Origin: Chlamydiota bacterium
GTDB lineage: Bacteria; Chlamydiota; Chlamydiia; Chlamydiales; Simkaniaceae
Length of the DNA stretch: 52,976 nucleotides
Direction of reading: 5' to 3'
Assembly (NCBI GenBank): GCA_021772245.1
Contig: JAJFMH010000031.1
Coordinates: 1-52,976, forward strand
The notes beneath the pieces were generated by a model, which worked only from the letters and a program-made list of their open reading frames with translations, did not search any database and was not told the DNA's origin. Position numbers and translations under genes: made by a program. Positions 16,234 to 25,534 of the stretch are shown piece after piece. How positions within the stretch are numbered: the stretch's first letter is position 1; each line of letters starts with the position of its first letter.

Positions 16234-17392
16234 ATGTACGAAAGATTTTTAAAAGCCCCCTTAGGTTTGATTCCAGTTTTTTCCTGTTTGGTCCAAGAGG
16301 AACAGGAAAAACTTCATGGTTAAAAGAGACTTTTCCGAATGGATTGTTTTTCGATTTATTATCTATGAATACCTACTTAGAGTTTCTGCAAAATCCATCG
16401 TGCTCGGAAGAAAAAATTTCAAGTGGCTTTGATGACTAGATCGTTATTGATGAAATCCAAAAGATTCCAGATCTTTTAAATGAGGTACATCGGCTCATAG
16501 AAAAACATAAATACCGATTTATTTTGACGGGGTCTCGCGCGAGGTCTCTACGAAGGAAAGGTGTAAATTTAATAGCAGGTAGAGCCCATTCCTATAAAAT
16601 GTTTCCTTTGACGGCAGCTGAAATTGGAGCTGATTTTAATCTGAGTGACTCGATTCAATGGGGTAATCTGCCGTCCGTTGTGGAAAATAAGCCAGCCGCT
16701 CAAGAATATTTATCTTCCTATATGGGAACTTACCTGCGTGAGGAAGTCCTCCAAGAAGGATTAACCTGAAGTATAACTTCATTTGCACGATTTTTAGAAA
16801 TCGCATCTTTTTCTCAAGGAAGTGTTTTGAATGTTTCAGAGGTTGCCAGAGAATGCAAAACAGAGCGCAAAGTAGTGGAAAATTACTTTACTATTTTAGA
16901 AGATTTACCTATCGCAACAAGGCTTCCTGTTTTTACAAAAAAGGCAAAACATAAAACAGTTGTTCACCCCAAATTTTATTATTTTGATGCTGGTGTTTAT
17001 CAGACAATTCGTCCTAAGGGCCCTTTAGACACGCCAGAATTGATCGGAGGCACTGCCATTGAAACTCTTGTATACCAAGAATTACGCGCTATCAATGAGT
17101 ATGAGAGGCTAATTATGAGATTTATTTTTGGAGAACTGTAGACCAACAGGGAGTTGATTTCATTTTATATGGGGAGAATGGGTTGCTGGCAATAGAGGTA
17201 AAAAGCTCCAAAACAATCCACTCCTCTGATCTTAGAGGGCTTAAATCTTTTAAAAAAGAATATCCAATCGCAAAATTATTCCTATTTTATGGGGGAAAGA
17301 GCCCAATATATCGAGATGGTATTTCAATATTACCGTTGGATAAAGTTTTAAAAGACCTACCTCAATTTTTAAAGTCACAATCAATGGAATGA
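16234..17392 (+). pseudogene. Broken AAA ATPase with DUF4143 domain
   Basis: Conceptual repair gives one protein of about 385 residues: MYERFLKAP, then FFLFGPRGTGKTSW (Walker A), IVIDEIQKIPDLLNEVHRL (Walker B), FILTGSRARSLRRKGVNL, AGRAHSYKMFPLTAAEI, SSYMGTYLREEVLQEG and, at the C-terminus, GVDFILYGENGLLAIEVKSS of the nuclease-like DUF4143 part. Four lesions: a frame change at about 16255-16285, TAG at 16437-16439 where the family usually has Trp, TGA at 16767-16769 where it usually has Arg, and a one-base loss near 17115. The point changes fit C-to-T or G-to-A transitions. Family members are patchily spread and common in amoebal symbionts. Non-functional as read. Confidence 0.85.
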
Positions 17393-17463
17393 GTCGCTAA
17401 TTTTTCCTTTTGTGTAAGAGAGAAAAACACTACACTCCCCTAATATACAAAATACTAAAGTGA

Positions 17464-18348
17464 ATGATGAGAAGATCTTATGTTGCTCTAATTACCCCTT
17501 TTACTATTGATGGGGCTGTTGATTTTAATACTTATAGAAAACTAATCCATTTTCAAATTGAAAATGGAACAGATGGAATCGTTATTCTTGGTACTACTGG
17601 TGAAAAACCAACACTTACTAAAAATGAGCAAGTAAAGCTTATTGATGTTGCAATTGAAACAGCAAACAAAAAAATTCCAATCATTGTAAATACAGGAACA
17701 AACTGCACTCGTGAATCTGTGCTCATGACGCAGACTGCAAAAGAAAAGGGAGCAGATTTTGCAATGGCAGTTGTCCCCTACTATAATAAACCTGAAGCTC
17801 GAGGAATCCTTGCGCATTTTTCTGCAATTGCAAAAGTTGGACTTCCTCTCATTTGTTATCATCATCCTGGAAGGACTGGAACACTTTTGTCCTCGGAGAC
17901 TCTTTTAGAAATTTCTAAAACCCCAAATATTATTGGAATTAAAGAAGCATCTGGAGACTTAGAACTCATCAAGCATTTAGCAGAAAATCAAGTGAATCTT
18001 TTTTCAGGTCATGATGATCTGTTTTTACAGCAGCGAAAATTAGGGGTAGAAAGCTCTATTTCAGTTATAGCCAATGCCTACCCTACCTTTTGGAAACAAA
18101 TTGTTTCTAACGACAGTTGCGAGCTTTTTAACGAGTTAAAGTCCTTGATTGATGCCCTTGGGATTGAGAGTAATCCACAAGGGATCAAGTGCGCTATGAA
18201 TGAGCTCGGTCTTTGTGAAAACATTCTTCGGTTGCCACTTACCTGTGTAGAAAAAGAAACTGAAGATAAAATCAAAAAAGTGGTTCGAATTAGCGCTGTT
18301 GAACAATTTGTGACTGAGAATTTTAACTTCAGAACAAAGGTAGATTAA
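17464..18348 (+). CDS. dapA: 4-hydroxy-tetrahydrodipicolinate synthase
   Basis: A 294-residue TIM-barrel aldolase that joins pyruvate and aspartate semialdehyde in the lysine/diaminopimelate pathway. Motifs: ILGTTGEKPTLT near residue 40 (usually GTTGESPT; here Lys replaces Ser), VPYYNKPEARG near 106, YHHPGRTG with the active-site Tyr near 131, and IIGIKEASGDL with the Schiff-base Lys near 161. The start is ATG 17464 (ATGATG tandem; the second is equally possible). In Chlamydia dapA sits with other dap genes; here it stands alone between a pseudogene and a disrupted membrane gene. It supplies diaminopimelate for chlamydial peptidoglycan. Confidence 0.92.
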   Translation: MMRRSYVALITPFTIDGAVDFNTYRKLIHFQIENGTDGIVILGTTGEKPTLTKNEQVKLIDVAIETANKKIPIIVNTGTNCTRESVLMTQTAKEKGADFAMAVVPYYNKPEARGILAHFSAIAKVGLPLICYHHPGRTGTLLSSETLLEISKTPNIIGIKEASGDLELIKHLAENQVNLFSGHDDLFLQQRKLGVESSISVIANAYPTFWKQIVSNDSCELFNELKSLIDALGIESNPQGIKCAMNELGLCENILRLPLTCVEKETEDKIKKVVRISAVEQFVTENFNFRTKVD

Positions 18349-18438
18349 AAAAATATTTGAGGAAGTGTTGACTTACGTGCAAAAACTGCCTAAGAGACAT
18401 CCTGCTGAAATAGATGCTTCAAGCCTAAAAGTTGTTGC

Positions 18439-19695
18439 TTAAAGTACGAAAACTCGGAGAAAGACACTAGTAACACTGATTGCTAAGGCGCCTCCTCCAG
18501 CAAATACATACCCAGTCAAATTTCGTGTGTGATTGCTTTGCCATCCAACAAGGTATTTCATTGGTACAAAAAGGTGCATATTGGATCTTATTGCTGCCGT
18601 TAGTTCGGTAAGTTTTTGGTTAAAATGTAAAAGTGCTTGAGGATCTGAAGCAAGCTCTATTCTTTTCTGTTCAATAAGTTGGTCAACAAATCTGGAGCCC
18701 CAGACTAGGTTCGTGTTATTCCATTGGAAACCTATAAGTCTTTCATATTCATCTAGACTCTGTTGAAAGGAGTTCTTTTTTATATTCGAAAATATATGTG
18801 CAGCGACAAGAGCTAATACACATGTTCCACCGATCATGGCTCCAGCAAGAGAAACTGGGAGGACTGCTGCAGTGTATGGAGCTCTAGCAGCTACTGATAA
18901 TAGTACGCCTGCGAATTTAGTAACGGATGTTGTTGCATAACACCCAGTGACAATCGGTTTAATGAGTAGATTATTGGTCTTGATTGCATGCCTTACTAGT
19001 CGAGTTCCATCATACAAATGCCCCATCGTATAATACTCTGGGCATTCTCTTACGGTAAACTGATTGTTTAAAGTTCCATAAATCGATCCCATAATAATCG
19101 GAAGTGCGATCATTTGAATTGCAGGTACAGGAATAAATGCGGCTCCAGCTGCAAGAAGGGTTAGACCCAGGGAGTCGTAAACAATTTCACGAGTTTTAAC
19201 CGAATTGGAAAGTACTGTATCCTCAGAGCCTGTAAACAAATTTGTAATTTTTTCCCCTGCATGCCAAGTAATCAAGCCGACGTTTGTAGAAGCTAAGGAA
19301 AAAGCATCATTTACAAACTGCACAGTATCGAAAATAGTTTTTATTATTGAAAAAACAACACAGATGGGAACTCTAGAGAGATGGCTTAGACATGTTGATG
19401 CATCGATTGATCCATTGCAAAATCTAAATGTTTCCCCAAGGATAGCAAAAGGTGAAGCAACGCAAATTGTTATGGATTCAATTAGTGAAGAAAGATAGAG
19501 AAGCGGTTTTCTAGGAATTTCATGGATATTTCTTTTGAAATCATCACAAAATATTGCGCTCTGTGCTACGGTTATGTCGTCTGATATGCGTTCATACTCG
19601 GATCGATATCATGGTAACAAAGATCTCCGTTGGAGATTTCCCCAATTGGAAATTTGCTCCAACAAGCTTATTGAAGGTTCAGTTGGTCTTACCAT
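18439..19695 (-). pseudogene. Multi-pass membrane protein gene interrupted by one in-frame TGA
   Basis: Reading the minus strand from ATG 19695 (AGGAAATT site just upstream) gives 28 residues (MVRPTEPSISLLEQ...SLLP), a TGA at 19611-19609, then 389 further codons open in the same frame to the stop at 18439. The part after TGA includes SEYERISDDITVAQSAIF, IHEIPRKPLLYLSSLIES and several hydrophobic segments (ESITICVASPFAILG; LGLTLLAAGAAFIPVPAI; AAVLPVSLAGAMIGG; VFAGGGALAISVTSVFL). The only standard start after the TGA is a GTG at 19323 (294 residues). Either a single nonsense mutation inactivated a 418-residue gene, or translation begins at GTG. The hydrophobic pairs recall inclusion membrane proteins; this is inference. 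Confidence 0.65.
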
Positions 19696-19995
19696 AATTT
19701 CCTAAAACAACTAAAATTAATTATTTCGAGAATTATTAAATCTATTTAATTTTAAGTCAATAATTATAATTTATTTATTTCTGAAAAATGATATAAATTT
19801 TTTTTGGAGCTTAGATATAGAGAAGAGAAAACTTACTGTTCTCAAAAAAAGAAGGGGTCTATTTCTCGCTTCCGCCTAACAAATTTATTTATTAACAAGG
19901 CTGGTTCGCATTCCAATCCTACGATAGAGTGTTTCTTACTAATTTAAAAACTTTCACTCATCTTTTATAGAAAACCTTAATTTGTATTAAGAAAG
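19696..19995. other. AT-rich intergenic stretch
   Basis: About 300 bp without a supportable gene on either strand. The part 19705-19800 is almost pure A/T. I see no tRNA, no strong promoter pair and no good terminator. Just inside the upstream gene, at 19630-19662, lies an imperfect hairpin (TTGGAGATTTCC against GGAAATTTGCTCCAA). Confidence 0.6.
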
Positions 19996-20577
19996 TCAGG
20001 ACATAGGCTTTGAAAGTGGGTGGTCAGATTCTGAATATACACTTCTCTGTTCTACTGTAGAATATTTGTTTTCAGGATTACCAGACTCCACAAAAGATAT
20101 ACAGAAAGCATATGCAATTTTTTGAAGGCCTACGTGATCCTTTACATCTTCTCGCAAAGGATTCGCAACTTCTTGCAAGGCTCGCTGAATTTTACCATTC
20201 AATAAATATGAGTTAAAACCTGGCTTGTTTTGTAGTAACTTAGTGAGTTCTAAGCGACAAGGTGGTGGAGCATTAAAGAGAAATGGATGAGTCAGGGAGG
20301 TATTTAATTCAAAATTGTTTAAGGCATCTTTCAAACCTTCTTGTGTCTGTATAGCTTGATAAAGCGCAACTATGGTTTCAATTTGGTGCTCGTTCTGGTT
20401 GCTCTCAGGTAGTAAGTAATTTATTGAAGCTGACCAATTTTCATCTTCGAATACCTGGTTATTCGAGATAGTGTCTAAAAAAAGATTTATGAGCTCATCT
20501 TTCTTCTCATCTGCTATAAATGGAATAATTGCAAGCGTCGCTCCAATAGGAAAACACAAATGAATTTCAGCAGCCAT
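19996..20577 (-). CDS. Unknown protein, short paralogue of the next gene
   Basis: A 193-residue protein starting at ATG with AGAGGTTTT upstream. Its N-terminus (MAAEIHLCFPIGATLAIIPF) aligns without gaps with that of the neighbouring 363-residue protein (MAATANSMLPLGAMLAIFPL), and both continue with an EK-x-D helix. It lacks the second half of the longer copy and ends SDHPLSKPMS, so it may be a truncated duplicate. Mostly helical, with no clear membrane segment beyond the hydrophobic N-terminus. Function unknown; a lineage-specific effector or surface protein is possible. Confidence 0.6.
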   Translation of the reverse strand: MAAEIHLCFPIGATLAIIPFIADEKKDELINLFLDTISNNQVFEDENWSASINYLLPESNQNEHQIETIVALYQAIQTQEGLKDALNNFELNTSLTHPFLFNAPPPCRLELTKLLQNKPGFNSYLLNGKIQRALQEVANPLREDVKDHVGLQKIAYAFCISFVESGNPENKYSTVEQRSVYSESDHPLSKPMS

Positions 20578-20668
20578 ATAAAACCTCTTTTGTTCATTAA
20601 ATTATAATAACTAATCTTACTAGTTGTTATCAACGATAATTAATTTTTATTAAAATGAAATAATTTAT

Positions 20669-21760
20669 TTATTTTTTTCTGGTTTTTGTAGAAGTAAAAT
20701 CATTATCCAAATCGTACTCTTTAAGTAAGGATAAAATAGGAGATAGCTCTTTTTTTCTAAATTTTTTGCATATATTGCTTATGGGAGTGTTTCCTTTTTC
20801 ATCGCTTATAAAAAGATACTCGACCATCTGAAGGTTTCCTTCCCATGGACCAATTTGTTCAATGATTGTACGCATCACATCTCTGAGATCGTGGGTATCT
20901 TCACAAAAGTCAATGGCTACATTGATTAGGCTCTTAATTGGGTATTTTTCCCTTATTTCTGGAAACAATTTCCAAATGGAAAAAAGAAGATCTGTTTTGG
21001 CTTCCCACATAGCATACGTAAATGCGTCTGGGCTTCCATAGCAAGATTCGTTGATGGAAACAGGACATTGTTTTAAGGATTGTATCGTCAAATCATCGGT
21101 TGCAAAGGCAAGTGGTGGAAGCCCATCAAACTCTTCAAAATATCCAATTCCCATGCCCGGAGTGTATAGAGGTAGGTTGCTTTTTGAAATACCGGGTTTG
21201 GCAAGCGAATTAAAAAATATTTTAGCGCTTAGAATTTGTTTTGAGCCGGGGAGTACTGGAAACCGGTTAAAGCCAACATCACTGATGTTCGAAAAATCTC
21301 CACCTGTTGAGACACTTACCTCAATGCCATAAGGGTATTCTTTCCAGAGCTCCTTCAATTGTAAAACCAGGTTGTTATGTCTACGACTTACTGCGATATG
21401 AACGATGCTTGCTACATAGTCCACTTGCTCTTCACCTAAAGTTATAATAAATGGCAGTGTTGCCAAATGAGGAAGTGCAATTGTTTCTATTACATCTAAA
21501 AGTTCCTTTTCAGCGCTGCCTGAATCTTGAGCATAGAGAGCACATGAAAGAGCAAATATTTTTTGAATGGTTGATGAAAGAGGAAGGTTTCCAAGGTCAA
21601 CCGTAACCAAATTGGACCATTGAATCTCTGACCCTATTTTATTTTTCTCAACTTGAGAGTGGAAGGTTTTTAAATATGTATCTTGTTTTTCTTCTGGCAA
21701 TAAGGGAAAAATAGCCAGCATAGCTCCCAAAGGAAGCATAGAATTTGCGGTAGCAGCCAC
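20669..21760 (-). CDS. Unknown protein, long paralogue with ankyrin-like C-terminal segment
   Basis: A 363-residue protein. The second GTG (21760) is preferred over GTG 21769: it has GGTG 6 nt upstream, and it makes the N-terminus match the paralogue residue for residue. The N-terminal third shares the LGAMLAIFPLLPEEKQD pattern. The C-terminal part (MVEYLFISDEKGNTPISNI, residues about 310-328) resembles a single ankyrin-type turn. In mid-protein SNLPLYTPGMGIGYFEEFDG and GGDFSNISDVGFNRF are unmatched by any family I know. The neighbouring paralogue and pseudogenes mark an accessory region; host-directed function is a guess. Confidence 0.6.
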   Translation of the reverse strand: MAATANSMLPLGAMLAIFPLLPEEKQDTYLKTFHSQVEKNKIGSEIQWSNLVTVDLGNLPLSSTIQKIFALSCALYAQDSGSAEKELLDVIETIALPHLATLPFIITLGEEQVDYVASIVHIAVSRRHNNLVLQLKELWKEYPYGIEVSVSTGGDFSNISDVGFNRFPVLPGSKQILSAKIFFNSLAKPGISKSNLPLYTPGMGIGYFEEFDGLPPLAFATDDLTIQSLKQCPVSINESCYGSPDAFTYAMWEAKTDLLFSIWKLFPEIREKYPIKSLINVAIDFCEDTHDLRDVMRTIIEQIGPWEGNLQMVEYLFISDEKGNTPISNICKKFRKKELSPILSLLKEYDLDNDFTSTKTRKK

Positions 21761-21884
21761 AATAATCACCGAGTAAATTATAATAAAAAAATTCTACTCT
21801 TTTAAAAAGTTTGGTTAAATATTAAATATTTATTTTATAGTAGCGTGTAAAAATAGAATGTAGTTTGTAACTCTACTTATTAAC

Positions 21885-22562
21885 TTAGATGGATGTGTCA
21901 GTGCGGATTTGCTTAAGCTCATCTTTTGGAAAATTTTCATTATCCCAAAACATCACAAGCTCATTATTGATGTACTTTTTGTAAAGCCTAGAAGCTTGGG
22001 TATGAACAATGTGAGGATCTTTGACTTGGGAAGCATCTTTCAAGTGAGAAGCAATAGCAAGATAGGTCAGAGGCATGTCTAATATACTTGCCTCGGTTTG
22101 TTTAAGTGCGATATCTCTTAGAACAGCTTGATCCCAGACTTCGCTTCTCTCTTTAGCTGCTAAGCTGGTTTTACAAGAGCTTATCCAGTTTTTTATTAAG
22201 GTTATAGATTTTTCAGAATAATTACAAAATAGTGTACTGGTTCTAAGTTTGGAAGGATGATCATTGGGTAGATCATGATCTATAAAAGCGCACATATCGC
22301 AAGTTAAATCATTGAAAAAATTAAGTGGCTTTACAATATAACCATCCACATCGATCCACAGAACTGGTTTTTGATACTGCTTGAGTTTTTCTAGAATAAA
22401 GTCAGCTTTATAACAGCAATTTTTTTCCCAAGAACCAAGGGATGTAAAACCTTCGATCACAAATTCTAAATCGAAATTTTTGCAAGACTCAATGAGGTCT
22501 AAAGCCTCTTTTTCATAGGGAGTGTCTTTGGTAAAGCATGATACGATAAGTGGCTTTACCAT
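21885..22562 (-). CDS. Glycosyltransferase-like protein (nucleotide-diphospho-sugar transferase fold)
   Basis: A 225-residue GT-A-type protein with the metal-binding DxD motif in PVLWIDVDGYIVKPL (near residue 72), an upstream FVIEGFTSLGSWEKNCCYK segment, WDQAVLRDIALKQ (acceptor-side helix) near residue 143, and HIVHTQASRLYKKY near the end. No signal peptide; cytoplasmic. Its ATG directly follows the purB stop (TAA then ATG), so it is the last gene of the thrS-parA-gp6D-purB operon. A second GT-A gene of similar size is at 45718. The sugar donor and acceptor are unknown; surface glycan or host-protein modification are options. Confidence 0.7.
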   Translation of the reverse strand: MVKPLIVSCFTKDTPYEKEALDLIESCKNFDLEFVIEGFTSLGSWEKNCCYKADFILEKLKQYQKPVLWIDVDGYIVKPLNFFNDLTCDMCAFIDHDLPNDHPSKLRTSTLFCNYSEKSITLIKNWISSCKTSLAAKERSEVWDQAVLRDIALKQTEASILDMPLTYLAIASHLKDASQVKDPHIVHTQASRLYKKYINNELVMFWDNENFPKDELKQIRTDTSI

Positions 22563-23990
22563 TTAGATCTCGATGTTTGGTTCTTGGTATTTGTTAACAA
22601 GCTTAGATTCAAGCAGAGGATCGATTTCCTCTTTGAGGAAGTGAATTGTTTGCTCTTCTGATAATCCAGTAAAGTTGCAGAAATCTATGATTTGATTGAT
22701 TTCATCTATGCTTAGATCGATTGCTTTATCTTTGCCAATCAGATCAAGGAGATTTTCTGTATCATTACCGTTATTGATGTCATCTTGAATCTTTTTGGCA
22801 TGGTTTTTAATGCGAAGATGAATATCTTCTCGGTCTTGCCCTTTTTTTACGCAGGCAATTACAAGATCTTCTGTAATAAGAAAAGCAAGCTTTTCTCTTA
22901 AATGTTTTGCCATGACTTTTTCGTGTACATGGAGCCCATCTATGACAAAGCATGCTAAGTTTAAAATACTATCAGCTGCTAAAAAGCTTTCGGCAATGCT
23001 CATGCGTCTATTTGCGGAGTCATCAAGTGATCGCTCTAGCCACTGCAAGGACGCTGTATAGTCGGCATTTTCTTTGAGAGAGATTAAATACCTTGCAATG
23101 GAACAGATGCGCTCAGAAAGGATTGGATTGCGTTTATAGGCCATTGCAGAAGATCCCACTTGCTCTTTTTGAAAAGGCTCTTGTACTTCCTTCGTGTGGG
23201 AAAGAAGTCGAATGTCTGTTGCCATTTTATGAAGAGTTATACCAATGCCAGATAGTAGTGATTGCAATCTTGCATCTTGTTTTCTGGGGTATGTTTGAGA
23301 GGCTATCGTAAAGGATTTGTCAAAACCCATCTTGTTTGAAAGGAGTTCGTCGAGTTTATTTACTTTGGATGCGTCATTTTCAAATAGCGCTAGAAAAGAG
23401 CTTTGGGTGCCAGTGGCACCTTTTACGCCTAAGAAGGGGAATGAGTTTAAATACGCCTCAATATCCCTGCAATCAAAAAGTAGATCCTGCATATACAAAC
23501 ATATTCGTTTGCCAAAAGTCGTGGCTTGAGCGGGCTGAAAATGCGTATATGCGAGACATTTTGTACCTTTATGTTTCAAAGCTACATGATTTAGCTTTGA
23601 AAGAAGCAATATGCATTTTTCTTGGATGATTGATAGGGCTGATTTGATTTGAAGTAGATCTGTGTTATCCATTACGTAGGAAGAGGTAGCTCCAAGATGA
23701 ATGATTGATTTGGCTGAAGGTGCAACGTCTGCAAAAGCTGCAATATGAGCCATTACTTCATGACGAAACTTTTTTTCATAGGTGGCAACCTTTGCAAAAT
23801 CAATATTTTCGATGTTTTTTTCCATTTCATCGATTTGCTTATTTGAAATATTTACCCCTAGTTCTTTTTGAGCATTTGCAAGAGCAATCCAAAGTCTTCG
23901 CCAAGTAAGGTATTTGTTTTTTTTAGAAAAAATTTTGTTGATTTCATCACTTGCATATCTTGTAGCAAGGGGAGTCTCGTATCTATCCAT
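22563..23990 (-). CDS. purB: Adenylosuccinate lyase
   Basis: A 475-residue enzyme of the fumarase/aspartase superfamily that cleaves adenylosuccinate to AMP and SAICAR to AICAR. Signatures: HLGATSSYVMDNTDL near residue 100, AYTHFQPAQATTFG near 150 with the catalytic His, and the mobile-loop signature GSSAMAYKRNPI with the catalytic Ser near 282. ATG 23990 gives MDRYETPLATRYAS, the normal family start, with AGGAG 11 nt upstream; a TTG 27 nt earlier would overlap the previous gene. No other purine synthesis gene is in the window, so the role may be AMP salvage from IMP. C. trachomatis lacks purB. Confidence 0.93.
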   Translation of the reverse strand: MDRYETPLATRYASDEINKIFSKKNKYLTWRRLWIALANAQKELGVNISNKQIDEMEKNIENIDFAKVATYEKKFRHEVMAHIAAFADVAPSAKSIIHLGATSSYVMDNTDLLQIKSALSIIQEKCILLLSKLNHVALKHKGTKCLAYTHFQPAQATTFGKRICLYMQDLLFDCRDIEAYLNSFPFLGVKGATGTQSSFLALFENDASKVNKLDELLSNKMGFDKSFTIASQTYPRKQDARLQSLLSGIGITLHKMATDIRLLSHTKEVQEPFQKEQVGSSAMAYKRNPILSERICSIARYLISLKENADYTASLQWLERSLDDSANRRMSIAESFLAADSILNLACFVIDGLHVHEKVMAKHLREKLAFLITEDLVIACVKKGQDREDIHLRIKNHAKKIQDDINNGNDTENLLDLIGKDKAIDLSIDEINQIIDFCNFTGLSEEQTIHFLKEEIDPLLESKLVNKYQEPNIEI

Positions 23991-23994
23991 AGAT

Positions 23995-24741
23995 TTAGTT
24001 GCTCCTAAGGGCCTCAAGAAGACCTGAGAGCAGAGTTGTGATTTCTTGTTTTTCGCTTTGAGAGGGTTTGAAGTCTTTGTGGCTTATTACTTTTTTCACT
24101 TCACGAAGTAACTTAATAGAATTTTTGGCTTTTTTTGATTTTCGTTTATCTTCTATGGAAAGGGGAAATGCTTCTTGGATAGTGCTTAGAAGCTGCTTTT
24201 TGGTTTCACCGTTGTACTCTAAAATGATTTCTTCTTTTTTCTGCATATCTCCCTGTCTCGAAGAAAGGGTGTAGACGGCTTGTTTGGGAAGTTCCATCAT
24301 TTTAACCTGGAGGGGAGGAGAGAGAGTTTGATAAAACTCAAAGTATTGCAAAAAATTATAAGGCGTTTGTCTATTACCGTAGGTATGTATCAGCCAAGCA
24401 GAAAATGCTCCATCTGTATAATTTAAAAGAAGTTTTTGCGCTTTTTGTATGCGCTCACCATGTAAAATAATGGACTGAGAGTGGATTGCCTTTACTTCTG
24501 ATGTAAGTGTTGAAAGAATGCCTAGGTCGTGTTTTAGGTTAGAAGAATTTCTGGCATGTTTTTCTAAGAGCGTTTGCAATGGAAGAAGGTCTTTTTCTTC
24601 AATTGGGTTTACATTAAAAACACCTGAAAAACTAGAAAGAGAGCCAGATGTACTTCTTTCTGCAAGTTCATCCATTTTTGCAGACTTTGCAACGGATGAT
24701 TTAAGCCTCTGTAAAAGCATAGAGCCTTTTTTATCTACCAT
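23995..24741 (-). CDS. gp6D: pGP6-D-like chlamydial plasmid-type protein (chromosomal)
   Basis: A 248-residue protein identified mainly by position and character: chlamydial chromosomes carry thrS, a ParA/pGP5-like gene and a pGP6-D homologue in this order (CT581-CT583 in C. trachomatis), as seen here. The N-terminus is polar and serine-rich (STSGSLSSFSGVFNV). A central region with YTDGAFSAWLIHTYGNRQTPYNFLQYFEFY is the most conserved-looking part, and the C-terminus is basic and helical (REVKKVISHKDFKPSQSEKQ). No enzyme motif. It lies 10 nt from parA. The plasmid counterpart has no settled biochemical role; partition or regulation is likely. Confidence 0.75.
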   Translation of the reverse strand: MVDKKGSMLLQRLKSSVAKSAKMDELAERSTSGSLSSFSGVFNVNPIEEKDLLPLQTLLEKHARNSSNLKHDLGILSTLTSEVKAIHSQSIILHGERIQKAQKLLLNYTDGAFSAWLIHTYGNRQTPYNFLQYFEFYQTLSPPLQVKMMELPKQAVYTLSSRQGDMQKKEEIILEYNGETKKQLLSTIQEAFPLSIEDKRKSKKAKNSIKLLREVKKVISHKDFKPSQSEKQEITTLLSGLLEALRSN

Positions 24742-24751
24742 AGCTTAGCTC

Positions 24752-25525
24752 CTAATGTAAAGCCGCTTTACATTCCATTTTTTCAAGAAGTTCTTTTGTA
24801 AGAGCTTCAAAATCATCAGCAGCTCTAGATTTTGGGAAAATAGAAAAGATGGGTTTACCGTGGATTGCAGATTCAGATACAGCAATATCTCTTCTGACTT
24901 TTGTGTCTAAAACTTTTCCAGGAAAGGTAGATTCCACAACCTCTAAAAACGTTTCATTGTTTTTACCTCTATGATTCCAAAAAGAAAGAGCAACCCCAAG
25001 TACTTCAAAAGGGTGTCTTTTTGCAATGTAGTGCATAAAGTATGAAAGTCTTTGCAGACCTTTGATACTGTAAAATTCAGGGGTTGCGCAGACAAGAGAG
25101 TAATCTGAGGCAATAAATGCTGATTCAGTCAGCCAACAAAGAGATGGGGGAGTGTCGATTAATACATAGTCATAATCTAGATGCGCTAAACTTTCTTTTA
25201 GCCTTTCATGAGAATATCTATCTTGAGCGAGAACACCAGTAACTTCGACCCTTTCAAGCCAAGTATCAGCTGGAATTAAGTCCAAGTTTGGAATGTCGGT
25301 TTTGAGAATGACTTCTTCTACTGTTTTCTTTTTTTGCAGAACCGCAGCCATACTTTCATGACTATCGGGATCAAAACCAAATCCGGCAGTAAGGTTTGCT
25401 TGGGCATCAAAATCAATAAAAAGTACTTTCTTACCATGGAACTGAGCGAGAGCGCTTCCAAAATTTAATGAGATTGAAGTTTTACCTGTTCCACCTTTAA
25501 AACTACTGACTGCAATGGTAATCAT
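24752..25525 (-). CDS. parA: ParA/MinD-family ATPase (pGP5-D-like)
   Basis: A 257-residue ATPase with deviant Walker A FKGGTGKTSISLNFGSALA (residues about 8-26), Walker A' VLFIDFDAQANLTAGFG, and Walker B DYVLIDTPPSL. A membrane-targeting helix as in MinD is absent, so plasmid/chromosome partition-type ParA or the pGP5-D-like regulators fit better. It has thrS 9 nt upstream and gp6D 10 nt downstream, the order conserved in chlamydiae. No ParB gene is adjacent. The last codons (ECKAALH) and the stop codon lie within palindrome copy C. Confidence 0.88.
   Translation of the reverse strand: MITIAVSSFKGGTGKTSISLNFGSALAQFHGKKVLFIDFDAQANLTAGFGFDPDSHESMAAVLQKKKTVEEVILKTDIPNLDLIPADTWLERVEVTGVLAQDRYSHERLKESLAHLDYDYVLIDTPPSLCWLTESAFIASDYSLVCATPEFYSIKGLQRLSYFMHYIAKRHPFEVLGVALSFWNHRGKNNETFLEVVESTFPGKVLDTKVRRDIAVSESAIHGKPIFSIFPKSRAADDFEALTKELLEKMECKAALH
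24755..24773. repeat. Dispersed 19-bp palindrome, copy C (perfect)
   Basis: ATGTAAAGCCGCTTTACAT matches the consensus exactly; one further A/T pair extends the dyad to 21 bp (24754-24774). It overlaps the last seven codons and the stop codon of parA. Confidence 0.85.
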
Positions 25526-25534
25526 CTTTTAATC

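Noticed and set aside
18354-18441. A 29-codon open frame (IKKIFEEVLTYVQKLPKRH...) after dapA
   Set aside because: No good start context, overlaps the end of a minus-strand gene, not recognised; could be a relic but cannot be supported.
22303-22562. Two GTAAAGCCACTTA strings in the glycosyltransferase gene
   Set aside because: Both encode VKPL and are single arms; codon coincidence is sufficient.
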